DNA of 64,000 nucleotides, from assembly GCF_027257195.1 (NCBI RefSeq), contig NZ_JAPDFS010000001.1, forward strand, positions 518,048-582,047, read 5' to 3'. Position 1 is the first letter of the stretch. Every line of letters starts with the position of its first letter. This document shows positions 8,247 to 16,184 of the stretch, one piece after another. The notes under the pieces are model-generated. The model saw only the letters and a program-made list of their open reading frames with translations, was not told the DNA's origin and ran no database searches. Both the position numbers and the translations under genes were made by a program. The stretch comes from Halorubrum sp. F4. Lineage in GTDB: Archaea; Halobacteriota; Halobacteria; Halobacteriales; Haloferacaceae.

Positions 8247-9335
8247 TCACGGCTCGGATGAACCGATCGAAGCGACCGCCAGGCCCTGCGGGTCGGCGTC
8301 AGCGTCGCCGTCGCCGTCGTCGGCGAACTCCACACGTACCGTCCATCCGCCGTCGGTCGGCTCGACCCGAATTCCGGTAGGCCGGCGCTCCGGAGCACGC
8401 CGAAGGAACTCGACGACGATCGGCAACACCGGCAGCGACCCGTTCCGCGCCGAAAGCGCGTAACCGGAGATCCGGGCGGTCTCAACGGATCCCTCGATCC
8501 CGGTGTCGAGATCGAGACTCGCCGGAGGCGTCGAAACGTGAGTGAATCCCTCGAGGATCCCGTCCTCGCGGAGGCCCTCGAGGGTCGAGGAGAACCGGGT
8601 GACTTCGCCGTCATCGTCGTCATGGTCCACCGCGAGATCGTCGTCGGGTCCCGCGACTCCGTCGTCGACGTCGAACGGGTCGATCGACGGGTCCTCGAGA
8701 CGGACCGCGGCCCGGGAGAGGACCTCGAGTTGGTCCGCGGCCGCGAGTCGGTCTTCGAGTTCCGCCGCCATCCCCTCGAGCAGGCAGAGACAGAGGTCGT
8801 CGGGGTCCGGCACGCTCTCGGCGAGTCCGAAGTAGCGGTCCAGTACCGCGGTCTCGACGTCGCGCCAGCCGCCCTCGGAGAGCGCCTCGAAGACCGCGGC
8901 CGCGATGCGGTGACAGCGCTCCACCAGCCGCCGCCGTCGTTCGTTCCGGCGAGCCGGACCGTTGATCACCGGTTCCGAGAGGGTCCAGCGTTCCTCGTCG
9001 ACGGCGTTCCCCTCGTTCTCGTCGTCTCCGCCGGTCCCGCCAGGGTACGACGCGTGCCGGAGCGCGTTCCGCCCGGAGGGGCGTCTAGAACGATCACACA
9101 GCTGACAGACGATGACGTCGTATCGCGGGACGGCGGGGTCGTACCGACGGAGCGCGGCCCGGTACTGCTCGGTCGCACGCGCGGCGGCCCGCGCCGTGGC
9201 CCGGTCCCCGAACCGGAGTCCAGCTGCGGGAACCGGACGGTCGCCGTAGCGCGCGCAGACGAGGTAGTAGTCGCCCTCCTCGTCGGCGAGCCGTTCGATG
9301 TGGTCGCGGACCTCCTCGAGCGTGGTGCCGATCAT
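8247..9335 (-). CDS. haloarchaeal DUF7551/DUF7552-like protein in the siderophore operon
   Basis: 362 residues. The N-terminal part (MIGTTLEEVRDHIERLADEEGDY, then LVCARYGDRPVPAAGLRF and ARAAARATEQYRAALRRYDP) is a conserved haloarchaeal domain. The middle is acidic and variable, and the C-terminal part has EFLRRAPERRPTGIRVEPT. No catalytic motif was recognised and there is no signal peptide. It is the last gene of the operon that starts with the two substrate-binding proteins, 38 bp after the small flavoprotein, so it is probably controlled by iron. The start is chosen at the conserved MIGTT; an ATG at 9368 is possible. Function unknown. Confidence 0.7.
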   Translation of the reverse strand: MIGTTLEEVRDHIERLADEEGDYYLVCARYGDRPVPAAGLRFGDRATARAAARATEQYRAALRRYDPAVPRYDVIVCQLCDRSRRPSGRNALRHASYPGGTGGDDENEGNAVDEERWTLSEPVINGPARRNERRRRLVERCHRIAAAVFEALSEGGWRDVETAVLDRYFGLAESVPDPDDLCLCLLEGMAAELEDRLAAADQLEVLSRAAVRLEDPSIDPFDVDDGVAGPDDDLAVDHDDDDGEVTRFSSTLEGLREDGILEGFTHVSTPPASLDLDTGIEGSVETARISGYALSARNGSLPVLPIVVEFLRRAPERRPTGIRVEPTDGGWTVRVEFADDGDGDADADPQGLAVASIGSSEP

Positions 9336-9373
9336 TCGTCCTCCGTCGAACGGGCGGACGCTCTCCACACCGG

Positions 9374-10153
9374 TCAGTCCTCGCGGAGGCTCGGGTGCGT
9401 CTCCTGGTCGTCGGGGTGCGGTTCCGCGAAGCGCTCCCGCGCGGTCTCGAGCGACTCGGCCTCACGTCGCCGACGCTCCTCGTCGTCCATCTCCTCACAC
9501 CCCGGCGGGATCGGCCGGCCGCGATCGGAGAAGTACCCATCCGGGGCGACCCAGTCGTGGTAGAACGGCCGGTCGTCGTCCTCCAACAGCGTGACCGCCA
9601 CCTCGGCGCCGTGGCCGGCACACACCGCCGCCTGGTGCGGCTTCTCCGCGAGGCGTCCCGCCGCATACAGCCCCTCGACGCCGGTCCGTCCGCGCTCGTC
9701 CGTGTCGACGAACGTCTTCCCGCGGTCGATGAGGCCGACGCCGTCGACGTCCTCGAGGTAGCCGGTCGCGTTTTTCGTCGCCGCGACGACGTATCGCGTC
9801 CGGACCCGGTCGTCGTCGTCAGTCGTGATCGCGAATCGAGGCCCGCTCGAAGCGGAGTCGTCCGGCTCATCCGAACTCCCGGGGTCGTCGACATCGACGA
9901 CCGCGATTCGAGTGACTCGAGCGGTCGTCCGGGCCGCGCCGGCGTTCTCCGCCTGTTCGCCGAGCAGGTCGAGCAGGCGGCGCGCGTTGACGCCGACGGG
10001 GAACCCGGGGAAGTTCTCCAGGTGGGCGTTCCGGCGAAGGATCGAGCCGCCGGAGTCGACGACGAGCGTGTCGAGCCCGTGACGGGCCGTGAAGACGGCC
10101 GCCGAGAGTCCGGCGGGACCGCCCCCGACGACGACGACGTCGCGGTCGGACAT
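9374..10153 (-). CDS. FAD-binding flavoprotein, truncated thioredoxin-reductase-like
   Basis: 259 residues. GGGPAGLSAAVFTARHGLDTLVVD (FAD ADP-binding loop, residues 10-33), HLENFPGFPVGV and GLYAAGRLAEKPHQAAVCAGHGAEVA (the second FAD contact) are present. The central NAD(P)H-binding domain and the redox CxxC of true thioredoxin reductases are missing, so it is about 50-60 residues short. The C-terminal tail (PFYHDWVAPDGYF and a charged helix) is specific to this family. It directly follows the substrate-binding protein (stop and start are adjacent), and its paralogue lies in the partner operon at 14811. Release of iron from the imported siderophore by reduction is a reasonable inference, not shown. 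Confidence 0.8.
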   Translation of the reverse strand: MSDRDVVVVGGGPAGLSAAVFTARHGLDTLVVDSGGSILRRNAHLENFPGFPVGVNARRLLDLLGEQAENAGAARTTARVTRIAVVDVDDPGSSDEPDDSASSGPRFAITTDDDDRVRTRYVVAATKNATGYLEDVDGVGLIDRGKTFVDTDERGRTGVEGLYAAGRLAEKPHQAAVCAGHGAEVAVTLLEDDDRPFYHDWVAPDGYFSDRGRPIPPGCEEMDDEERRRREAESLETARERFAEPHPDDQETHPSLRED

Positions 10154-11437
10154 CTACAGGTCACCCGCGACGGCGTCGCTGACTCGCTCACGGTCGAACA
10201 GGCGTTCCGCCTCGGAGAACTCGGGATAGCCGTCGCCGTCCTCGTAGCGGGGCCACTCGCCGAACGTCTCTGGATGGAGCTGTTTCGCGGTCATCTCGAT
10301 CTGGAACAGGTTCATGATCGGTCCCTGGTACCGCATGCCCTGCGCGTGGAGGCGGTCGTTCCGCACCGCGGTCAGGTCCGCGCCGACGGGGTGCTCCCGG
10401 AGCGTCGATCGGAACTCCGTCATGCTCCGCGAGGGCGTGAACCCCCAGAGGTGGAGGATTACGTCCGGGTCGGCCTCCGCCATCGCCTCGAAGTCGACCT
10501 CGCCCCAGAGACCGCCCCACTCCTCCTCGGCGAAGGCGTCGATCGCGCCGAGCGGCCGGGTGTCCGCGAGCCAGTATCCCGGCTCGTTCAGGTGGTAGGT
10601 GTAGAAGGACTCGCCGTCGGCCGCCAGCGAGACGCGCACCGCGGTCGGGCGTTCGTCCTCCGGCGGGAGGTCGCTCCGGATCGTCTCGAGGAGGTCCTCG
10701 TGGACCGCGGCGAGCGCCTCGTAGCGGGCGCGTTCGTCGAAGACGTCGGCGACGCCGCCGAACACCTCCCACAGGTCGTAGTACTCGTAGTCGTCGTACC
10801 CTGACGGGGGGGCGGCCCGCGTCCCGCTGTAGAAGTTCCCGAACCACGGCGCGACCCGCGATCCGACCTCCTCGACGTCGCTTCGGTCCCAGTTCTCCTG
10901 TGTCGACGCCCACGCGGGGTCCGCGAGGTGGACGTCCGCGTCGAGTTCGTAGAGCCGCTCCTTCGCGAGTCCCTCGCTCAGCGGGTCGAAGAGGTCCTCC
11001 CACTCGAAGGAGACGTCCTCCAGGTCGCCGTAGTAGCGGTTCATCGTCGTTCCCGACATCTCGGGGACGTAGACGGACGTGACCGCGTCGCCGTGACCCA
11101 GCGCCACCGCCATGTCGGCGTACCCCGTGAAGACGGTGAAGACGCGTTCGGGAACCGAATCGAACTCGACGGTGCCCATCGGCGAGAGCGTCGCGGCGTG
11201 TCCCGCGCCGTCTCCCTCCGTCTCCGCGGAGCCGTCCGCGCCGTCGTCGGTCCCTCCCTCCGTCGAGGACGAAGCGTCCCCGGACGGATCCGCCGTCGAC
11301 TCGCCGCCCGTACAGCCGGCGATCAACCCGCCGAGGGCGACCGAACCGCCGTACGTGATCGCGTCCCGCCGCGTCGGTCCGTCGATCGCGTCGGGATCGG
11401 TCGGATCCGCGTCGTATCCGTCGTGTGTATCGTTCAT
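10154..11437 (-). CDS. ABC siderophore substrate-binding lipoprotein (copy 2)
   Basis: 427 residues of the Peripla_BP_2 (FepB/FhuD) family, which captures ferric siderophore at the cell surface. The N terminus has a twin-arginine signal (TRRDAITYGGSVALGG, RR at 23-24) and lipobox LIAGC with the lipidated cysteine C42, followed by a low-complexity acidic linker. GHGDAVTSVYVPE and the PDVILHLWG stretch are typical of the fold. It is the second of two tandem paralogues, one base after the first (11439-12623), with similar N-terminal signal and C-terminal ends (PMNLFQIEMTAKQLHPE-like). It is transcribed from the promoter with boxes at 12628 and 12664. Confidence 0.88.
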   Translation of the reverse strand: MNDTHDGYDADPTDPDAIDGPTRRDAITYGGSVALGGLIAGCTGGESTADPSGDASSSTEGGTDDGADGSAETEGDGAGHAATLSPMGTVEFDSVPERVFTVFTGYADMAVALGHGDAVTSVYVPEMSGTTMNRYYGDLEDVSFEWEDLFDPLSEGLAKERLYELDADVHLADPAWASTQENWDRSDVEEVGSRVAPWFGNFYSGTRAAPPSGYDDYEYYDLWEVFGGVADVFDERARYEALAAVHEDLLETIRSDLPPEDERPTAVRVSLAADGESFYTYHLNEPGYWLADTRPLGAIDAFAEEEWGGLWGEVDFEAMAEADPDVILHLWGFTPSRSMTEFRSTLREHPVGADLTAVRNDRLHAQGMRYQGPIMNLFQIEMTAKQLHPETFGEWPRYEDGDGYPEFSEAERLFDRERVSDAVAGDL

Positions 11438-11438
11438 A

Positions 11439-12623
11439 TCAGAACTCCCCGTTGATCGCGTCCGCGACGCGCTCCCGGTCGAACAGGCGTTCCGTCTCCG
11501 GGATCTCCGGATACGGCCCCTCCTCGTAACGGGGCCACTCGCCGAACGCCTTCGGATAGAGCTGTTTCGCGGTCATCTCCAGTTGGAAGAGGTTGAGGAT
11601 CGGCCCCTGATATCGGGCACCCTGCGGATGGATGCGATCGTTTTCCACCGCAGTGACCTCCGAACCGACCGGGTCCTCCTCGAAGGCGGTCCGCCGGCCG
11701 GCCATGTCCGTTCCCGGCTCCATGCCACCGAGGTAGAGGATCACGTCGGGATCGGCCTCGAGTATCGTCTCGAAGTCGACGACGGTGCCGGACTCGATGC
11801 TCCCCTCGAACGCGTCTCGCGGGCCGAGCGGGCGCGTGTGCGACGTGAGGAAGCCGGGGTTGCTCAGCGTGTACGCGTAGATCTCCTCGATGTCGGCGGC
11901 GGCGATCATGACCACGGTCGGCCGCTCTCCTTCCGGCGGAAGCCGCGACTCGATCGTCGACAGGAGCTCCTCGTGGACGCTCGCGAGTGCCTCGTACCGC
12001 TCGGGCTCGTCGAAGGCCTCGGCGACGAGTTCGAACTGGTCCCAGAGACCGTAGTACTCGTAGCCGTCGGCCCACTCCGGCGTCGGCTCCTGGTGGCGGT
12101 CGCTGAGGGAGTTGCCGAACCACGGCGAGACCTTCTCGGAGATCTCGTCGATGTCCGCCCGGTCCCAGGCGTCGAGCTGCGTGATCCATGCGGGGTCCGC
12201 GAGGTGGACGTCGCTGTCGAGCTCGTATAACTTCTCCTTGTCCGGCTCCCACGAGGAGTAGCGTCCCGACCAGTCGAGCGAGACGCCCGGAAGACGCTCG
12301 ACGAACTGGTTCCAGAGTCCATCGTAGTAGTCGGGCGCGTGCATCGCGGTGATCCCGTCACCCCGTCCCAGCGCGAACGCCATGTCGGCGTGGTGGGTGA
12401 GTCGCGTGAACACCGTCTCCGGCGGCGACTCGAACGTCACCTCGCCAACCGGCGAGATGGACGCCGTGTAGCTCTCGTCGCCGGCGTCGTCCGTCGCGGA
12501 GCCGGCCGGATCTGACTCGGCGTCGGTACAGCCGGCGAGCAGGCCGCCGAGAGCGACCGCGCCGCCGTACTTCGCGACCGCTCTGCGGGTCGGTTCCCCG
12601 GCTACCGCGTCCTCTTTGGGCAT
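11439..12623 (-). CDS. ABC siderophore substrate-binding lipoprotein (copy 1)
   Basis: 394 residues, Peripla_BP_2 family. Twin-arginine signal PTRRAVAKYGGAVALGG (RR at 13-14) and lipobox LLAGC with C32. Conserved stretches shared with copy 2 include YARYQGPILNLFQLEMTAKQLYP-like and FGEWPRYE. It is the first gene of the operon continuing into copy 2, the flavoprotein and the DUF-type gene. The ATG lies 4 nt from a TTAGG-N4-CCTAA operator and about 25 bp from a TATA element (TTAAATTT), so the transcript is probably leaderless and shut off when metal is plentiful. Confidence 0.9.
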   Translation of the reverse strand: MPKEDAVAGEPTRRAVAKYGGAVALGGLLAGCTDAESDPAGSATDDAGDESYTASISPVGEVTFESPPETVFTRLTHHADMAFALGRGDGITAMHAPDYYDGLWNQFVERLPGVSLDWSGRYSSWEPDKEKLYELDSDVHLADPAWITQLDAWDRADIDEISEKVSPWFGNSLSDRHQEPTPEWADGYEYYGLWDQFELVAEAFDEPERYEALASVHEELLSTIESRLPPEGERPTVVMIAAADIEEIYAYTLSNPGFLTSHTRPLGPRDAFEGSIESGTVVDFETILEADPDVILYLGGMEPGTDMAGRRTAFEEDPVGSEVTAVENDRIHPQGARYQGPILNLFQLEMTAKQLYPKAFGEWPRYEEGPYPEIPETERLFDRERVADAINGEF

Positions 12624-12627
12624 ACTT

Positions 12628-12641
12628 TTAGGCCATCCTAA
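12628..12641. promoter_or_regulatory. DtxR-type operator, proximal box of the substrate-binding operon
   Basis: TTAGGCCATCCTAA, a palindrome TTAGG-N4-CCTAA matching the core of the DtxR/IdeR iron-box. It sits between the TATA element and the start codon of the operon that begins at 12623. Confidence 0.8.
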
Positions 12642-12642
12642 A

Positions 12643-12652
12643 CAAATTTAAC
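12643..12652 (-). promoter_or_regulatory. TATA element of the substrate-binding operon
   Basis: Read on the minus strand: GTTAAATTTG, about 20-29 bp upstream of the ATG at 12623. It lies between the two operator boxes, so a bound repressor would block TBP/TFB or polymerase. Confidence 0.55.
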
Positions 12653-12663
12653 CGTTCCGATCT

Positions 12664-12677
12664 TTAGGCCAGCCTAA
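12664..12677. promoter_or_regulatory. DtxR-type operator, distal box of the substrate-binding operon
   Basis: TTAGGCCAGCCTAA, near-perfect palindrome exactly 36 bp from the proximal box, on the other side of the TATA element. Confidence 0.8.
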
Positions 12678-12712
12678 AACAATCGACACGACCGCCCGCG
12701 CGAACAGCCCGA

Positions 12713-13618
12713 TCAATCCGCGTGACGCGCGCTGAGCGGGGTCACCCGCGGCCCGCGGTCGGTGGAGACGACCTCGGCGTCGACCCGGAAGACGTCCGCG
12801 AGGAGATCCTCGGTGACGACCTCCTCCGGCGGACCGCGAGCGCGGATCTCGCCGTCCTTGAGCGCGACCATGCGGTCGGCGAGCCGCGCGGCCTGCTCGA
12901 TGTCGTGGAGGACGACGACCACCGTGACCTCGCTCTCGTCGCGCAGGGTCTCGATGATCTCCATCACCTCCATCTGGTGGTGGAGATCGAGGAACGTCGT
13001 GGGCTCGTCCAGGAGCAGCACGTCGGTGTCCTGTGCGAGCACCATCGCGATCCACGCCAACTGTTTCTGTCCGCCGCTGAGGCTGCCCACTTCCCGGTCA
13101 CGCAGGTGGCCACAGCCGGCCAGGTCGATGGCGCGCTCGACCGCTCTCGCGTCCTCCGTCGTCGTCCGCTCGAAGAAGCCCCGATGCGGATACCGCCCGT
13201 GATACACCAGGTCCTCGACCGTGATGCCGTTCGGCGGGGTGCTCTCCTGTGAGAGCAGTCCCAGCTTCCGCGCGAGCGCCTTCGTGTCCATCGAGTGAAC
13301 GTCGCGTCCGTCGAGCAGCACCGACCCGTCCTCGGGTTCCAACTGGTTCGCGAGGGCCTTCAGGAGGGTGCTCTTGCCCGACCCGTTCGGGCCGACGAGC
13401 GCGGTGACCGCCCCGGGCGCCGCGGCGATCGACTCGCCGTCGACGACCGGCTCCTCGGCGTTCGGATACCCCAACACGAGGTCCTCGCCGCCGAGGACGC
13501 TCGCGTCGTCTGCCGCGGCGTCGGGACGTTTCGCGGTCGCCGAGCCCGCCGTTCCGTTCGCTCCGTCGGTTCCATCCGTTTCGTCCGGTGGCGTCCGTTC
13601 GAGTCCGTCGGTCGACAT
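12713..13618 (-). CDS. ABC transporter ATP-binding protein, ferric-siderophore type (FepC-like)
   Basis: 301 residues. The first 45 are an acidic, low-complexity extension. Then come Walker A GPNGSGKST (about residue 77), signature LSGGQKQ, Walker B VLLLDEPT and the H-loop VVLHD. The GRYPHRGFF stretch is typical of FepC/FhuC ATPases. It powers the FecCD permease encoded immediately upstream; the permease stop and this ATG share one base (TGATG). It is the last gene of the operon from 15922. The two substrate-binding proteins are in the neighbouring operon. Confidence 0.93.
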   Translation of the reverse strand: MSTDGLERTPPDETDGTDGANGTAGSATAKRPDAAADDASVLGGEDLVLGYPNAEEPVVDGESIAAAPGAVTALVGPNGSGKSTLLKALANQLEPEDGSVLLDGRDVHSMDTKALARKLGLLSQESTPPNGITVEDLVYHGRYPHRGFFERTTTEDARAVERAIDLAGCGHLRDREVGSLSGGQKQLAWIAMVLAQDTDVLLLDEPTTFLDLHHQMEVMEIIETLRDESEVTVVVVLHDIEQAARLADRMVALKDGEIRARGPPEEVVTEDLLADVFRVDAEVVSTDRGPRVTPLSARHAD

Positions 13619-14814
13619 CAGATCTCACCCATGTGTTGTTGTTTCCGCATCAAGTACAGGAAGTACGGCCCCCCGACCAGCCCCGTCACGATCCCGACCG
13701 GGATCTGTGCGTCCGCCCCCGTGATCACGCTCATTCCGAGCCGTGCGCCGACGTCGGCACCGACCATCAGCGCCGGGCCGACGAACAGGCAGCCGACGAT
13801 CAACCGCTTGTAGTCGCTGCCGACGAGGTTCCGAACCACGTGGGGGACGATGAGGCCGACGAAGCCGACGATCCCCGCCACGGCGATGCTGGCGGCCGCC
13901 GCGAGGACCGCGACGCCCGACAGCGCGAACCGGACCTTCTCGATCGACATTCCGAGGGCCTTCGCGGTCCCCTCGCCGAGCAACAGGAGGTTCAACTGCC
14001 GCGAGCCCGCGATGGAGAGCGCCACCGCGACGAGCGTCCACGGCAGCGCCAGCCGGACCTGTTCCCAGTCGGTTCCGGTGAGCGACCCCGTGGTCCACGC
14101 GATCGCCGATTGGACGACGCCGATGTCGTCGGCGAAGAAGAAAAGCGCCGTCTGCAGCGAGCTGAAGACGGTCCCGACGATCACGCCCGCGAGCACGAGT
14201 CTAACGGGACTGGTCCCGTTCTTCCAGGCGATCGCGTACACGATCAGGAAGGCGACCGATCCGCCGAGCGCCGCGATGAGCGGGAGGAACGCCGAGAGGC
14301 TGCCGAAGACGACGAGCGTCAGCAGGATGGTCAGCCCCGCGCCCGAGGAGACGCCGAGGATGAACGGGCTCGCCAGCTCGTTTCGCGTCACCGCCTGGAA
14401 GATCGCCCCGGAGACCGCGAGGTTCGCGCCGACGAGGATCCCGACGACCACCCGCGGCAGCCGGATGTTCCAGACGATGAGCGTCTCGCGGGTCAACTGG
14501 GGAAGCTCGCCGCCGAATCCGGTTATCGTCCGCATCAGCTCCTCCCCGACGAGGAAGTTGAGCAGCCATCGCGGATCGAGGAGGACGGCGGGATCGAGGA
14601 CCGCGCGCCACGCCTGACCGACCGTCATCGAGTAGGCGCCGAAGCTCACCTGAACGAGCCCGGCCGCGACGATCACCGAGAGGCTGCCGACCGCGACGGC
14701 GACCAACTTCGCGTCGAACAGCCACCCGATCGGGCTCCGGTCGGTCGGTCGTGGTCTCGCGGCCCCTCCCTCCGCGGTCGACTCGCCGCCGACCGTCGAC
14801 CCTTCGCCGCTCAT
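13618..14814 (-). CDS. FecCD-family siderophore ABC transporter permease
   Basis: 398 residues with about ten hydrophobic segments. Family signatures: RLPRVVVGILVGANLAVSGAIFQ (about 118-140), ASPFILGVSSGAGL and GIVGFVGLIVPHVVR near the last third. An N-terminal acidic stretch and an insertion of about 25 residues before the first signature lengthen it relative to the usual 330-350 residues. It overlaps the upstream flavoprotein gene by ATGA and the downstream ATPase by one base, so the three are translationally coupled. Imports ferric siderophore (or a related corrinoid) across the membrane. Confidence 0.92.
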   Translation of the reverse strand: MSGEGSTVGGESTAEGGAARPRPTDRSPIGWLFDAKLVAVAVGSLSVIVAAGLVQVSFGAYSMTVGQAWRAVLDPAVLLDPRWLLNFLVGEELMRTITGFGGELPQLTRETLIVWNIRLPRVVVGILVGANLAVSGAIFQAVTRNELASPFILGVSSGAGLTILLTLVVFGSLSAFLPLIAALGGSVAFLIVYAIAWKNGTSPVRLVLAGVIVGTVFSSLQTALFFFADDIGVVQSAIAWTTGSLTGTDWEQVRLALPWTLVAVALSIAGSRQLNLLLLGEGTAKALGMSIEKVRFALSGVAVLAAAASIAVAGIVGFVGLIVPHVVRNLVGSDYKRLIVGCLFVGPALMVGADVGARLGMSVITGADAQIPVGIVTGLVGGPYFLYLMRKQQHMGEI

Positions 14815-15860
14815 CGGGCGTCGCCCCCGACGGTTTCCGAGACGTCCTCCCGATCGACGTCGCTCGTCCCTTCGGCCACGTACTCGGCGATCGCCCCGTC
14901 GTCCAGCGCGTCGAGCAGCGCGTCGGCGTCATGGGCGTCGACGACCGCGCTCGGGTCCAGTCGTTCGGCCACGGCCCGCTGGCCGGCCGCCGCCCGCGAC
15001 TCGATGTCCTCGGCATCGACGTACGCCGAGAGGGCGTCGTCGACGGCCGCCTCGCGGACCCGTGCGAACCGATCCGAACCCGGATCGGCCGGCGCGTCGG
15101 CGTGGTGTGTATCGAACCACTCGCGCCAGCGCTCGCGGTCGGTCCACTCGTCGTCGAGTTCGGCCTCACGACGGGTCCAGTCGACGCCCTCCGCCGCCGC
15201 GGGCCACCAGCCGTCGTCGATCCGGGCGTCGGCGACGACCCGCTTGCCGACGCGGGCTCCGCGCGCGGCCGCCGTGATGGCCTGTCGATCCGCCTCCGAC
15301 GGGGTGGCGACGTAGAGCCCGCCGATCGGCGTCGTTCCGTCCCGGTCGGCGTACTCACGGTCGAAGTGCTCCGTCGTCTCCCCGTGGTGTTCGCGGGTCT
15401 CGAACATCGCGTCGTCGTCGAGCCCGCGGAGGTACTCGCCGCCGTACCGTGTGGCCGCGACGACTCGACGGGCAGTGACGGGCTCGCCGTCCTGGAGCGT
15501 GACGCGGAAGCCCGCATCGGCACCGGGGGTACCGGAGTCGTCGAGGCGGTCCGAGTCGGCGTCGAGATCCTCGGAGCCGCCCTCGGAGGGGTTCCACCGC
15601 TCGACCGACTCGACGAGGTCCGGGACGACCGTACAGCCCGCCCGTCGGAGATGGTCGTGCGTGAGGTCGGAGAACGTCCCGACGTCGATCCCCGCCGGGA
15701 ACCCGAGGAAGTTCTCCAGGTGCGCACAGCGGGCGATCGACGACCGACCACGATCGAGGACCGTCACGTTCAGCCCCCCACGAGCGAGGAAGACGCCGGC
15801 CGACGCGCCGGCCGGGCCACCGCCGACCACGACGACGTCGCGGTCGAACGGCTCGGTCAC
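14811..15860 (-). CDS. FAD-binding flavoprotein paralogue in the permease operon
   Basis: 349 residues, GTG start. FAD loop GGGPAGASAGVFLARGG (residues 14-30), HLENFLGFPAGIDV and GGLYVATPSEADRQAITAAARGARVG (second FAD contact). As in the 259-aa paralogue, no separate NAD(P) Rossmann motif and no CxxC are seen. The last 130 residues form a charged, Trp-rich helical extension. The GTG start overlaps the stop of a 21-codon open frame (GTGA), which itself begins right after the operator. First substantial gene of the FecCD/FepC operon. Candidate siderophore reductase; inference only. Confidence 0.8.
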   Translation of the reverse strand: MTEPFDRDVVVVGGGPAGASAGVFLARGGLNVTVLDRGRSSIARCAHLENFLGFPAGIDVGTFSDLTHDHLRRAGCTVVPDLVESVERWNPSEGGSEDLDADSDRLDDSGTPGADAGFRVTLQDGEPVTARRVVAATRYGGEYLRGLDDDAMFETREHHGETTEHFDREYADRDGTTPIGGLYVATPSEADRQAITAAARGARVGKRVVADARIDDGWWPAAAEGVDWTRREAELDDEWTDRERWREWFDTHHADAPADPGSDRFARVREAAVDDALSAYVDAEDIESRAAAGQRAVAERLDPSAVVDAHDADALLDALDDGAIAEYVAEGTSDVDREDVSETVGGDAR

Positions 15861-15922
15861 GTCCCACCTCCGCTCACGGATCCCTCGCGATCGAACGGTT
15901 CCCCGTCGGTGTGGGTCGGCAT
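15857..15922 (-). CDS. 21-codon leader ORF ahead of the flavoprotein-permease operon
   Basis: ATG at 15922 lies 5 nt from the operator and about 25 bp from the TATA-like element, exactly where a leaderless transcript would begin. It encodes MPTHTDGEPFDREG followed by six residues rich in Gly and a final Thr, and its stop TGA overlaps the GTG of the flavoprotein gene (GTGA). It may only deliver ribosomes to the GTG by termination-reinitiation. A similar leader precedes the DtxR gene. It may not make a stable peptide. Confidence 0.4.
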   Translation of the reverse strand: MPTHTDGEPFDREGSVSGGGT

Positions 15923-15927
15923 ATGTT

Positions 15928-15941
15928 TTAGGCTTCCCTAA
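15928..15941. promoter_or_regulatory. DtxR-type operator, proximal box of the flavoprotein-permease operon
   Basis: TTAGGCTTCCCTAA, 5 nt upstream of the leader ATG (15922), between start and TATA (ATTTACTT on the minus strand, about 15943-15950). Confidence 0.78.
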
Positions 15942-15963
15942 AGAAGTAAATCGCTTTCGGATC

Positions 15964-15977
15964 TTAGGCCTCCCGAA
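15964..15977. promoter_or_regulatory. DtxR-type operator, distal box of the flavoprotein-permease operon
   Basis: TTAGGCCTCCCGAA, one mismatch in the second half-site, exactly 36 bp from the proximal box and beyond the TATA element. Confidence 0.7.
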
Positions 15978-16115
15978 ACCGGTCGCTGCCGTGGGCCACG
16001 TCGCGTTCGATCGATCCTCGACCGTACCGAACCGGTGAAGACGAACACGTATCGAACGTTACATTTCTGGACGAGTGCCGGATCTCTACGCGTCGAGATC
16101 GATGTGGACCGAGTT

Positions 16116-16129
16116 TTAGGCCGTGCGAA
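16116..16129. promoter_or_regulatory. degenerate DtxR-type box upstream of dpsA
   Basis: TTAGGCCGTGCGAA, preceded by TT. The first half-site is perfect and the second is weakened. It is single and lies about 20 bp upstream of the dpsA TATA element rather than downstream of it, so its effect may differ from that at the uptake operons. Confidence 0.5.
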
Positions 16130-16150
16130 AAGTGTATACATGTTGATAAG

Positions 16151-16157
16151 ATATAAG
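16151..16157 (+). promoter_or_regulatory. TATA element of dpsA
   Basis: ATATAAG, 28-34 bp before the ATG at 16185. Supports leaderless transcription and the short start. Confidence 0.5.
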
Positions 16158-16184
16158 TGGGTGCGGCCCGTAGCTACGGTCGTC

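Larger units (their letters stand above)
15861..16184. other. divergent promoter region between the flavoprotein operon and dpsA
   Basis: It holds the leader ORF, two DtxR-type boxes for the minus-strand operon, one for dpsA, and both TATA elements. No further gene is seen; an in-frame upstream extension of dpsA through this region crosses the operator and is rejected. Confidence 0.6.

Noticed and set aside
16035..16184. N-terminal extension of DpsA
   Set aside because: It reads through the iron-box and TATA element; known DpsA proteins begin close to MSTQK.
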